Below, in pieces: positions 1 to 6,757 of a DNA stretch of 64,000 nucleotides. The notes below the pieces were generated by a model that was not told the DNA's origin, searched no databases, and saw only the letters and a list, made by a program, of their open reading frames with translations. Made by a program: the position numbers and the translations under genes. The stretch is from Bacteroidaceae bacterium. Its GTDB lineage: Bacteria; Bacteroidota; Bacteroidia; Bacteroidales; Bacteroidaceae. How positions within the stretch are numbered: the stretch's first letter is position 1; each line of letters starts with the position of its first letter. The DNA is taken from assembly GCA_017442855.1 (NCBI GenBank), contig JAFSPM010000024.1, forward strand, positions 1 through 64,000. Direction: 5' to 3'.

Positions 1-1152
1 TGCTGGTTTGCCATCTTGCTCAAAAATCCTGATATTAACCTCAACACCAGAATCAGCATACTTCACAGCATTCTCCACCAAATTTCTCAAGATACGTTCC
101 ACCTTGTCAGCATCCACATCTACCAATTTGCCATCAGGCAACTCATTAAAAATATTCATAGTATGCTGTTTCTGTTGATAGACCATATCTATCTCCTGCT
201 TCACTGTTTCTGCCAATTCGTACAAGTTGGTTGGTTTATAATCCAGCATTGCCCCTGTTTGCCCCTCACGTACCGTATCAGCTAAAGTGTCAATTTCATG
301 CAGCAGGTGGTTCATCATCGTTTCGTTCTTAGCTATCGCAAGTGCTTCCGGCTCATCCTTGTGCCTATGCCTTACCAAACCTAATAATGATATGGATGTA
401 GCAATAGGCGACTTCAAGTCATGAATAATTCCGTTGGTAGCTTTCTCGCGCATCTGCAAAACTTTCTCCTTACGCCTAATTACACCCAGTTGGACAGCCA
501 CACAACCTATCACAAACAACATCAGTAAACCATTTGCGAACATTGACAAAACTTCATCCCTTATAAACCCGCTCAATGGTATATCTGCCTCCAGCAACAA
601 AAATTGCTGCCCTTTCAACCCAATGGCCTTTGTTGTAGCATAGTTACCCTTCCAAAAAGAAAAATCCCCGATTGAGTCGATGCCTTGCGAATCCTTGTCT
701 TTCAAGATAAAACGATGGGGGATGTTAGTCTGCATCCGATAGTTAAATATGCTATCCAATACAGCCATCTTGATATAGTCACCTCGAAGGATAAAGTTGC
801 CTTGCTTCTGTTGTTGCATTATCTCTGCCGATGTGCCAATAGCTCCTTCCTCTCTTGCCCTTGTCACATTAATAGTATCCTTTGCACCAGGCAACTTGCT
901 GATGCTGTCCAACATAGCAGGTGTCATATCCTCCATACGTATTCTAACTACGTTATGCTCTTTCGCAGGCTTATGCTCATTAAACACCACGCCCCTTATA
1001 TGGAGTTCTTCATCTATGGCAATGGTAAGCGCCTGTCCTATGTCATCGGATACTTCTGTTTTATAATTGGCATAGAGATTGCTGATATGGCTTATTTGCA
1101 GGATGATAATAGCCAAAATGGCAAGAAATGCTATAAAGTAATATTTATTCAT
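1..1152 (-). CDS. Sensor histidine kinase (partial, runs off left edge)
   Basis: This is a membrane sensor kinase, partner of the response regulator immediately upstream on the same strand. The reading frame is open from an ATG at 1152 to base 1, giving 384 residues without its C-terminal ATP-binding lid. Membrane segments lie at about residues 5-20 and 202-224, enclosing a periplasmic sensor region of about 180 residues with no recognised domain. The dimerisation helix holds the H-box HDLKSPIA with phospho-accepting His244. The start of the catalytic domain shows the N-box RILRNLVENAVKYA (about residues 353-366). It starts 16 bases after the regulator stop, so the pair is one operon. The family and pairing are secure from the motifs. 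The signal it senses is unknown; given the location, sensing the island's peptide or envelope state is an inference. Confidence 0.9.
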   Translation of the reverse strand, partial: MNKYYFIAFLAILAIIILQISHISNLYANYKTEVSDDIGQALTIAIDEELHIRGVVFNEHKPAKEHNVVRIRMEDMTPAMLDSISKLPGAKDTINVTRAREEGAIGTSAEIMQQQKQGNFILRGDYIKMAVLDSIFNYRMQTNIPHRFILKDKDSQGIDSIGDFSFWKGNYATTKAIGLKGQQFLLLEADIPLSGFIRDEVLSMFANGLLMLFVIGCVAVQLGVIRRKEKVLQMREKATNGIIHDLKSPIATSISLLGLVRHRHKDEPEALAIAKNETMMNHLLHEIDTLADTVREGQTGAMLDYKPTNLYELAETVKQEIDMVYQQKQHTMNIFNELPDGKLVDVDADKVERILRNLVENAVKYADSGVEVNIRIFEQDGKPA

Positions 1153-1168
1153 TACACTATCTTTAATC

Positions 1169-1834
1169 TCAGTTGGTAACACATAACTTATATCCAACGC
1201 CTCCTATTGTCTGGATGCTGATTTGAGGATCTGCTTTCAATGATTTACGCAACTGGCTAACCATATTGTTCAAAGTCAGCTCATTTCCAACCTCATCATG
1301 CCAGATATGTTGGTAAATCTCTTGTCTGCTAACCGTTTGGTCAATATGTGTTGCAAGAAGTTTTAGCAGTAAAGCTTGATAGGTACTGAGTTTTTGCTCC
1401 TTGCCTTCTTTAACAAGCAAATTGCTTTTAGGATAGAAAGCAAACGAACCTAAATGTATGGTATGCTCATGTGTAACCATACTCCTTTTCAAACCATTTA
1501 TCTGGGCAACCAGCTCGTCACAGCTGATGGGTTTTTTCAAGAACATAATTCCACCTTTACGAAGAGCCCTTACTACATCTGACTGTGTTGTATGAGAAGA
1601 AAAAAAAATAATTATAGCATCAGGAGCTGCTATCTGAATTTCAGGCAAAGTATGCACCCCATCATGCTCCTCAAACTCAATGTCCAGTAGTATCAAGTCG
1701 GGCTTTAGTTCCCGCACTCTTTTACCTACTTCATCGAGGTTGTATAGGCTCATGGCTTCATCACCATTCTCTGATAGGGCAATTTCTATCGCCATACACA
1801 AAGCCTCGTCATCATCTATAGTCAGTATCCTCAT
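1169..1834 (-). CDS. OmpR-family response regulator
   Basis: A 221-residue two-domain response regulator. The receiver domain (about 1-115) has the acidic pocket at residues 7-9, phospho-acceptor Asp51 in DLILLD, and the conserved Lys in FLKKP (about 101). The C-terminal winged-helix domain (about 125-221) has the OmpR/PhoB pattern ending in the wing GGVGYKL. Length is normal for the family. OmpR-type proteins bind as tandem dimers to direct repeats spaced about one helical turn. Three such repeats with an 11-bp period lie upstream of the peptide and exporter units (1976, 6277 and 15319), which makes this protein the obvious candidate regulator of the island. That link is inferred. A TAnnTTTG box lies just upstream at 1860-1867 on this strand. 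Confidence 0.93.
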   Translation of the reverse strand: MRILTIDDDEALCMAIEIALSENGDEAMSLYNLDEVGKRVRELKPDLILLDIEFEEHDGVHTLPEIQIAAPDAIIIFFSSHTTQSDVVRALRKGGIMFLKKPISCDELVAQINGLKRSMVTHEHTIHLGSFAFYPKSNLLVKEGKEQKLSTYQALLLKLLATHIDQTVSRQEIYQHIWHDEVGNELTLNNMVSQLRKSLKADPQISIQTIGGVGYKLCVTN

Positions 1835-1859
1835 CGTGTAAATCTTTATTTTCAGTTAC

Positions 1860-1867
1860 AAAGATAT
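1860..1867 (-). promoter_or_regulatory. -7 box for the response regulator/kinase operon
   Basis: On the minus strand this reads TATCTTTG, a perfect Bacteroidota TAnnTTTG -7 box, placed about 26 bases before the regulator ATG. It is divergent from the promoter at 1976-2022. No AATTATA direct repeat precedes it at the spacing seen in the three island promoters, so autoregulation through that site is not evident. Confidence 0.6.
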
Positions 1868-1975
1868 TTATTTATCAGTAAAAGTCCTAATTTCACTTCT
1901 GTTTTCTTCTTTTTTAGCTCATTAGAAAACGACTAGCATACTCTTTTATTCTTTTTAACGCAATCAGTGTAATAC

Positions 1976-2022
1976 AATTATATTTCAATTATAGATACTA
2001 TCATGCTTTTGGCTTTTCTTTG
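1976..2022 (+). promoter_or_regulatory. Island promoter P1: 11-bp-period direct repeat plus -7 box
   Basis: AATTATA (1976-1982), TTTC, AATTATA (1987-1993) form a perfect direct repeat with 11-bp period. Exactly 21 bases later lies TTTCTTTG (2015-2022), a 7/8 match to the TAnnTTTG -7 box. The repeat is therefore centred near -40, where an OmpR-type activator would sit in place of a -33 element. The start codon of the first peptide follows at 2047. The same arrangement with identical spacing recurs at 6277-6323 and 15319-15365. Confidence 0.8.
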
Positions 2023-2046
2023 TAATCAAAATATTAATATGAATTT

Positions 2047-2187
2047 ATGGATATGGGAAATCGATTTAATGTTTTGACAAAAGACGAACTTGCCAACTTG
2101 AAAGGGGGCCAATGGGTTTGGGATGAAGAGACCCAATCATGGATCTGGGAAGAGGAAATCAACGGTCATGGTGGTGATGATAAATAA
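2047..2187 (+). CDS. Small double-glycine peptide precursor, Trp-rich acidic core
   Basis: A 46-residue peptide, first gene after promoter P1. Residues 1-21 form a leader with the usual hydrophobic/acidic pattern (LTKDELANLKGG), ending in a double glycine with Leu at -4, the recognition pattern of C39 exporter peptidases such as the one at 15389. The predicted 25-residue core begins QWVWDEETQSWIWEEE and contains an internal repeat with 10-residue period, [QS]W[VI]W[DE]EE, so two W-x-W motifs. An alternative start is the second Met (2053). A decayed copy lies at 6344. I do not recognise a named family. Precursor status rests on the leader, size, position and shared promoter. W-x-W is the motif joined by a radical SAM enzyme in darobactin, but cross-linking here is speculation. 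Confidence 0.75.
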   Translation: MDMGNRFNVLTKDELANLKGGQWVWDEETQSWIWEEEINGHGGDDK

Positions 2188-2294
2188 GAGTCTTTTTTTT
2201 GATTATAATTTGTTATTAATAATTCAATAAATGACATCTACTTGATTCCTCCAGAGTCTGGCAATAAATAGCTGTATGATGCTACCTTGAGATT

Positions 2295-2302
2295 TAGTTT
2301 TG
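2295..2302 (+). promoter_or_regulatory. Possible internal -7 box before the Cys4 peptide
   Basis: TAGTTTTG matches TAnnTTTG exactly and lies 45 bases before the ATG at 2347, in the 159-base gap between the two small peptide genes. No clear -33 element is visible, so read-through from P1 may be the main source of transcript. Confidence 0.4.
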
Positions 2303-2346
2303 TATAGACAATCATTATGTTATGTTTAATTTAAAATTTGTATATT

Positions 2347-2517
2347 ATGAAGAAATTTAAAGAAATGTTGAGCTCGACTGATATTCATGTTTTATCAGAA
2401 GAAGAGCAAAAGGTTATTAAAGGTGGTGGCTTTTGGTGTCATTGTGGGGACAGTTATTCCATTTATGTGGATGATATAAGAGACTGTCTAAATGCATGTC
2501 AAGAAGCATTAGATTAA
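2347..2517 (+). CDS. Small double-glycine peptide precursor with four-Cys core
   Basis: A 56-residue peptide. The leader (about 1-27) ends in a double glycine (QKVIKGG, Ile at -4), followed by a core of about 29 residues beginning GFWCHCGDS with cysteines at 31, 33, 47 and 51 (C-x-C and C-x3-C pairs). The leader and position between the Trp-rich peptide and the propeller lipoprotein mark it as an exported peptide precursor. The C-terminal half looks helical and acidic. Two disulfides are plausible and could be made by the VKOR-thioredoxin protein at 4638-6194; that is inference. A perfect 12-bp hairpin follows the stop. No named family is recognised. Confidence 0.75.
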   Translation: MKKFKEMLSSTDIHVLSEEEQKVIKGGGFWCHCGDSYSIYVDDIRDCLNACQEALD

Positions 2518-2527
2518 TGTTTATTAT

Positions 2528-2555
2528 GGATATGTGTCATAAATGACACATATCC
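2528..2555 (+). terminator. Perfect 12-bp hairpin after the Cys4 peptide
   Basis: GGATATGTGTCA, loop TAAA, then its exact complement. It begins 11 bases after the peptide stop and is followed by a weak T-rich stretch (TTGTCTT). It may act as a partial terminator or 3' stabilising hairpin, letting the peptide gene be expressed more strongly than the lipoprotein and SUMF1 genes downstream. Confidence 0.6.
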
Positions 2556-2645
2556 TTGTCTTCCCAAAGGGCAAAGTCTTCTTCCCCATTTTTTTACAAC
2601 TGTTTCCCCAAAGAGACAGTAATGTCTTAGTTAATCTTTTTCTCC

Positions 2646-3746
2646 ATGAAAGGCCTTTTGTGTATTATTATTATGCTTCTCTTTTCTTCATGCTATGAAA
2701 AGAGTGATTATGATATAATAGAAATTAATCCTTTGGAAAATTTAAATAAATCTGAAAATATCAGTATTAAGGAAATCTTAGGTCAGTTAGACTTAGAATA
2801 CACGGTATTGGAAACAGACACCAGCTGTCTGATAGGTCGTAATCCAGAATTCTATGTTACGTCAGATTATATTATTTCTATGGATAAGAATCGTTGTCTG
2901 CTATTCTCACGCAAAAGTGGAAGCATGATTCGCGAGATTCTACATAAAGATCAAGATGATACTGCCTACAGAAACACATTACGTGGAGGAAATGTTGCAT
3001 TAATAGAAGAGACAGAAGATATTTTATTTGAGGGGCTAAAGCCTAATGAACTTTTGATTTACTCCTTAAAGAATGACACAAAACAAACATTACAATTGCA
3101 TGGTCATACTTATACTGTGGCTCCAATAGGACCAATATCTTTTGTAAGTGCAACTCGAAATGTGCTGGGTAATGACTCTCATACTATGTTTCTCTATGAT
3201 AATGAACAGGTTGTTGACTCTATTCCCAATACGCAAATGTTTGATAACTCTGAGAACGCATTAGTTATCTTTAATAACGATGATTATTTTTACAGATACG
3301 GTGGTTTGACCTATTATAAAAATGTAACTAATGACACGATCTTTCAAGTCAACATGCAAGGAAAGCATCCGCATGCAGTTTTTCATACAGAAGGCAAAGG
3401 GGTATCTTTAGACATGAGGAAACATGTTGAATTATTAAGACAGAACGATGAAATCCTACAAATTTATTCGATTGTTGAAAATAAGGATTATATTTTTTAC
3501 CAAATACGTCAAGGGAAACAATTCTATAAATTAATACATAATAAATCTAAACGCACAAGTCACCTTATAGCTGGTACAGGATTAAAAAACGATATTGATG
3601 GAGTCGCTGATTTATGGCCTTATCGCATTACTAAAAATAATGAGTATGTTTTTATTATGGATCCAGCATCTTTGGACGAAAACACATTGTTAAAGTTAGG
3701 TGTTGACTCTGAAAGAAATCCCATTATTGTAATTGGAAAGAAATGA
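2646..3746 (+). CDS. 6-bladed beta-propeller lipoprotein
   Basis: A 366-residue predicted lipoprotein. The signal peptide ends in the lipobox FSSC with Cys16. The rest alternates short strands typical of Bacteroidales 6-bladed beta-propeller (BF3164-like) proteins, including an N-terminal stretch that parallels the two propeller lipoproteins at 6758 and 11012, although sequence similarity is low. Its stop overlaps the ATG of the SUMF1-like gene by 4 bases (ATGA), so the two are translationally coupled. All three propeller lipoproteins of the island sit directly behind peptide precursor genes, which suggests a role in handling or receiving the exported peptide outside the inner membrane. The family is fairly clear; the function is unknown. 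Confidence 0.7.
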   Translation: MKGLLCIIIMLLFSSCYEKSDYDIIEINPLENLNKSENISIKEILGQLDLEYTVLETDTSCLIGRNPEFYVTSDYIISMDKNRCLLFSRKSGSMIREILHKDQDDTAYRNTLRGGNVALIEETEDILFEGLKPNELLIYSLKNDTKQTLQLHGHTYTVAPIGPISFVSATRNVLGNDSHTMFLYDNEQVVDSIPNTQMFDNSENALVIFNNDDYFYRYGGLTYYKNVTNDTIFQVNMQGKHPHAVFHTEGKGVSLDMRKHVELLRQNDEILQIYSIVENKDYIFYQIRQGKQFYKLIHNKSKRTSHLIAGTGLKNDIDGVADLWPYRITKNNEYVFIMDPASLDENTLLKLGVDSERNPIIVIGKK

Positions 3747-4501
3747 AGTTATTGTATACAACTCTTGTTTTATCGTCTCTACCTTCTTTATTGTTGGCTC
3801 AAAAGGATGTGACCATCCCTCCAGTCATTCAACAATTATTAGACAACATGGTACTTGTTGAAGGTGGCACATTCATGATGGGAGGCACAGCTGAGCAAGG
3901 TGCCGAGGCATCAGAATATGAATTTCCCATTCATGAAGTGACTGTCTCATCTTTCTATATAGGAAAATATGAGGTGACACAAGAGGAATGGGAAGCTGTG
4001 ATGGGCGAAAACCCATCACGTTTTCCTAACCCAAAACACCCAGTTGAGCAGGTAAGCTATCGTGACTGCCAAAAGTTCATTCGGAAGTTGAGTAGATTAG
4101 TTAAAAAGAGATTCCGTATGCCGACAGAAGCCGAATGGGAGTTTGCGGCAAGAGGAGGGAAGCAGAGCAAAGGCTATAAGTATGCTGGCAGCAACGACAT
4201 CAAGGAGGTGGCATGGCTATTTGAAAACAGCAGCAATGGCACACAGGAGGTAGGGTTGAAAAAGCCGAATGAGTTAGGACTATATGACATGAGTGGCAAT
4301 GTATGGGAGTGGTGTAATGACCTATTGGGTAATTACAGCTATGCCCAGCAGAAGAACCCCGTAGGTGCTTACAGTGGCACTTTCTATGTGTTTCGTGGAG
4401 GCAGTTGGGTCAATGAACCTTGGTACGCTCGTGTCTCTATGCGTAACGGCAATCAGCCCCGTGTGCGCAGTGTAAATTTGGGATTGAGACTTGCACTCTA
4501 A
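3743..4501 (+). CDS. SUMF1/FGE-fold secreted protein
   Basis: A 252-residue protein with an N-terminal signal peptide (about 1-19, ending LLLAQ) and a formylglycine-generating-enzyme-like domain over most of the remainder. Family hallmarks: VEGGTFMMGG, YIGKYEVTQEEWEAVMG, FRMPTEAEWEFAARGG, GLYDMSGNVWEWCND, FRGGSW and the end NLGLRLAL. In true sulfatase-modifying enzymes the copper-binding Cys lies in a CRxxxR-like motif near the end; here the corresponding stretch reads ARVSMRN, so the catalytic Cys is absent. It is therefore probably not a sulfatase activator but one of the many SUMF1-fold proteins of Bacteroidales. Being secreted and coupled to the propeller lipoprotein, it could bind or modify the exported peptide; this is inference. 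Confidence 0.85.
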   Translation: MKLLYTTLVLSSLPSLLLAQKDVTIPPVIQQLLDNMVLVEGGTFMMGGTAEQGAEASEYEFPIHEVTVSSFYIGKYEVTQEEWEAVMGENPSRFPNPKHPVEQVSYRDCQKFIRKLSRLVKKRFRMPTEAEWEFAARGGKQSKGYKYAGSNDIKEVAWLFENSSNGTQEVGLKKPNELGLYDMSGNVWEWCNDLLGNYSYAQQKNPVGAYSGTFYVFRGGSWVNEPWYARVSMRNGNQPRVRSVNLGLRLAL

Positions 4502-4637
4502 GTTTAATAACATGCAACCATTTAAGCAAGTGAAATGAAAAATGATTAAGATGTTCCAATCATAAGAACTTAATTCTTTATCTCATGTCCCCCAAAAAGG
4601 TAATGGATACTAATTCGTTTACTACCTTTCCCTCCAA

Positions 4638-6194
4638 TTAGACTATCGTATGAATAAAATGAGCCAAATCTTCCAATTCATATTGTTCCGGGATTAACCA
4701 TCCGTTAAACAATATAGTAGGAGTGGTTGTAATTCCAGTATCACGCATCCATTGTTTCTGTCTTTCCAACGACTGAAGCATAGTTTCATCCTGCGTATAC
4801 AAGGCATATTTCTGATAAAAAGATTCTTTATTTTTTCCCCCATGCTTATACCATTCGGTAAGGAAAGTCAGATAATCATTATCATTCTTCAGACGCTGGT
4901 ATTGCTGGATAAGTATCATAGAACTTGGCACCAAATCCTTGTTGAAAGAAGTGAGTATAAACTGAATACACATATCATTATGTACGGCTTTATATAAAGA
5001 CTCTATATGAGGATGCAACTTTGCACATGGGTTGCAATGTGGATTAGTAACTATCGTTAGACAATTCTGTGCTTCTATGTTACCAATCGTTAAACCTACA
5101 TTGCGGTCATCTAGGAAAGATTTCTGCTGGTGAAGCAATAGACAAAACACTTCTTCATTTGCCTTTATTCGTTTGTAACCATAGATTAACTGCGCCTGCT
5201 CTTTGGCTTTAACTCTGTTATTAACAAAAAAATGTACAGTCAGCATTGATACAATATATAGACAGCCAACACCAGCAAGCCGAATGATATTAAAAGAACC
5301 TGGATCGAATCTATGGTTTAAACATAAAGAGATAAACGTTGCCCAAAGACAAGCCAACACCAGTAAGCATAGTGCACACCATTGTTTAAGACTGTATTTT
5401 TGCGCCCAGATACTCCACGGAGTAAATGGAAGAGCAAGAATATTGATGATTAGCATACAATCAAGATTTTTCTGATCAAGCAGTAGTAACATGCTGCATA
5501 TGAAATACCCCAAACCAATACTGCTCAAACTGATGCCAAAGAATTTGGATATGTACGTTTCCAATACGCTATTGCAATTGTTGGAATGCAGTAACAATGA
5601 ACATATTTTATCACCATATCTACTTTCACCAGTCATTTGCTTCTGTACCAACAACCAGCAGATGGTTACACCTGTTAAACAGAATAAAGCAGGTGTTCTT
5701 ATGGAAGTCCACAGGCTTATGTTTATAACAGATAGGCAAATCCATGAACATACAGCCATCAGTATCAAAATGTTTCTTGTCAATAAATTGATTATTTTCT
5801 GTTTCTTCTTAGTATAATAGTTGGGCTCTATTGATTGATCGTTGGCTTCAAAACCTAAAACAGCTCCAGACCATTGTTTCACGAAGTCTGAACTTGATAA
5901 TGAGATTTCGTTCCCATTCCAAATATAAGTAACACTTGCAGATGACAATTCTTTAACCATAACCAACTCATGGTCAACATAAGCTACAAATGGGGCTTCA
6001 AGTTTTTGTAGCGAGACTTCCGTTTTTTCAAATTGTAAGCCCAATGTCTCAATGCCATACGCCCTAAGCATCATGCTAAGACCATACATATTGTCCTTGT
6101 CTGGATGCTGCACAAAATAATGTAAAGACGTCTCTTTAATATGCTTTACATGCAGTGTTTGAAGAATATCAATAAACAGGTTATACTTTTTCAT
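4638..6194 (-). CDS. VKOR-thioredoxin disulfide oxidase with degenerate C39-like N-domain
   Basis: An inner-membrane protein of 518 residues. Residues 1-115 resemble a C39 peptidase fold (YGLSMMLRAYGIE, then PFVAYVDHELVMV) but lack the DCG catalytic Cys. A vitamin K epoxide reductase-like helical bundle follows, with loop cysteines at about 198 and 207 and the redox pair WCALC (273/276). The C-terminal domain is thioredoxin-like with CNPC (387/390) and a cis-Pro region TTPTILFNG. VKOR-thioredoxin fusions oxidise periplasmic thiols. In this island the likely substrates are the Cys-containing peptides. The ATG at 6194 is preferred over one at 6215 because the latter lies inside the -7 box (6213-6220). 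Confidence 0.85.
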   Translation of the reverse strand: MKKYNLFIDILQTLHVKHIKETSLHYFVQHPDKDNMYGLSMMLRAYGIETLGLQFEKTEVSLQKLEAPFVAYVDHELVMVKELSSASVTYIWNGNEISLSSSDFVKQWSGAVLGFEANDQSIEPNYYTKKKQKIINLLTRNILILMAVCSWICLSVINISLWTSIRTPALFCLTGVTICWLLVQKQMTGESRYGDKICSLLLHSNNCNSVLETYISKFFGISLSSIGLGYFICSMLLLLDQKNLDCMLIINILALPFTPWSIWAQKYSLKQWCALCLLVLACLWATFISLCLNHRFDPGSFNIIRLAGVGCLYIVSMLTVHFFVNNRVKAKEQAQLIYGYKRIKANEEVFCLLLHQQKSFLDDRNVGLTIGNIEAQNCLTIVTNPHCNPCAKLHPHIESLYKAVHNDMCIQFILTSFNKDLVPSSMILIQQYQRLKNDNDYLTFLTEWYKHGGKNKESFYQKYALYTQDETMLQSLERQKQWMRDTGITTTPTILFNGWLIPEQYELEDLAHFIHTIV

Positions 6195-6212
6195 GTTTAA
6201 TAATCTTTTGTT

Positions 6213-6220
6213 CAAAAGTA
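6213..6220 (-). promoter_or_regulatory. -7 box for the VKOR-thioredoxin gene
   Basis: Minus-strand TACTTTTG matches TAnnTTTG. It lies 19 bases before the ATG at 6194 and excludes the upstream ATG at 6215 as the start. The gene is transcribed away from promoter P2. Confidence 0.55.
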
Positions 6221-6276
6221 TCTAATAATCACATATCACCCAAACTGTTAAAACAAAATTATCTAGTCAAAGAAAC

Positions 6277-6323
6277 AATTATATTTCAATTATAAATACT
6301 ATCATAATTTTGGCTTTTCTTTG
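6277..6323 (+). promoter_or_regulatory. Island promoter P2: 11-bp-period direct repeat plus -7 box
   Basis: AATTATA (6277-6283), TTTC, AATTATA (6288-6294), then exactly 21 bases to TTTCTTTG (6316-6323). The block from the repeat to the start codon of the decayed peptide is a near-copy of P1, so promoter and peptide gene were duplicated together. P2 probably drives the long unit from 6515 to about 14020. Confidence 0.8.
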
Positions 6324-6343
6324 TAATCATTAATATTTTAGGT

Positions 6344-6478
6344 ATGGGAAATCGATTAAATGTTTTGACAAAAGACGAACTTGTCAACTTGAAAGTAGGC
6401 CAATGGGTTTGGGATGAAGAAACCCAATCATAGATTTAGAAAGAGGAAATCAATGGACATGATGGTGAAAACTTGTAG
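6344..6478 (+). pseudogene. Decayed copy of the Trp-rich peptide gene
   Basis: The frame begins MGNRLNVLTKDELVNLK like the peptide at 2047 but stops after 29 codons. The two Trp codons of the second W-x-W motif (TGG ATC TGG at 2047) are both TAG here (TAG ATT TAG at 6431-6439). The double glycine has become Val-Gly (KVG). Beyond the stops the homologous frame continues to 6478. The first W-x-W (QWVWDEE) is intact. With cleavage motif and second repeat lost it is most likely a pseudogene, acting now as the 5' leader of unit B. A short 29-residue product cannot be excluded. Confidence 0.8.
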
Positions 6479-6514
6479 TAACAGATTGTTTTATTAATTT
6501 ATAAATTTGATATT

Positions 6515-6724
6515 ATGAAAAAGTTAAGCAGCATTAAGTTAGCTCAGTTGAATGAGCAGGAATTGAGCAAAAGAGAAATGAACCGGCTTGTGGGTGCTGA
6601 ATCAGATTTATGTTGTATATGTAGTTGTTTCGGTAATTTGGCAACGATGATGGAACTTGATTATAACTCATTTTTTAGACTTTCTTCGCCCTTACCAGGT
6701 TTTCTATATGGTGATAAATCCTGA
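6515..6724 (+). CDS. GG-Bacteroidales radical-SAM peptide precursor 1
   Basis: A 69-residue precursor. The leader (1-28) is KLSSIKLAQLNEQELSKRE followed by MNRLVGA, closely matching the TIGR04149-type leader of GG-Bacteroidales peptides. The cleavage site is Gly-Ala rather than Gly-Gly, still acceptable to C39 peptidases. The core starts ESDLCCICSCFG and ends LSSPLPGFLYGDKS. A paralogue at 10743 shares the leader, the CCICxC cluster and the C-terminal motif. It is followed by a propeller lipoprotein and then the radical SAM and pseudo-radical-SAM genes that define this system. The precursor role is well supported by family resemblance; the final modification is unknown. Confidence 0.9.
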   Translation: MKKLSSIKLAQLNEQELSKREMNRLVGAESDLCCICSCFGNLATMMELDYNSFFRLSSPLPGFLYGDKS

Positions 6725-6757
6725 TTTCTGTGTTTTCTTTCAAAGAATTGCATAATT

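Noticed and set aside
685-1179. Plus-strand open frames across 16-1179
   Set aside because: They are antisense to the histidine kinase, whose frame is continuous with clear H- and N-boxes.
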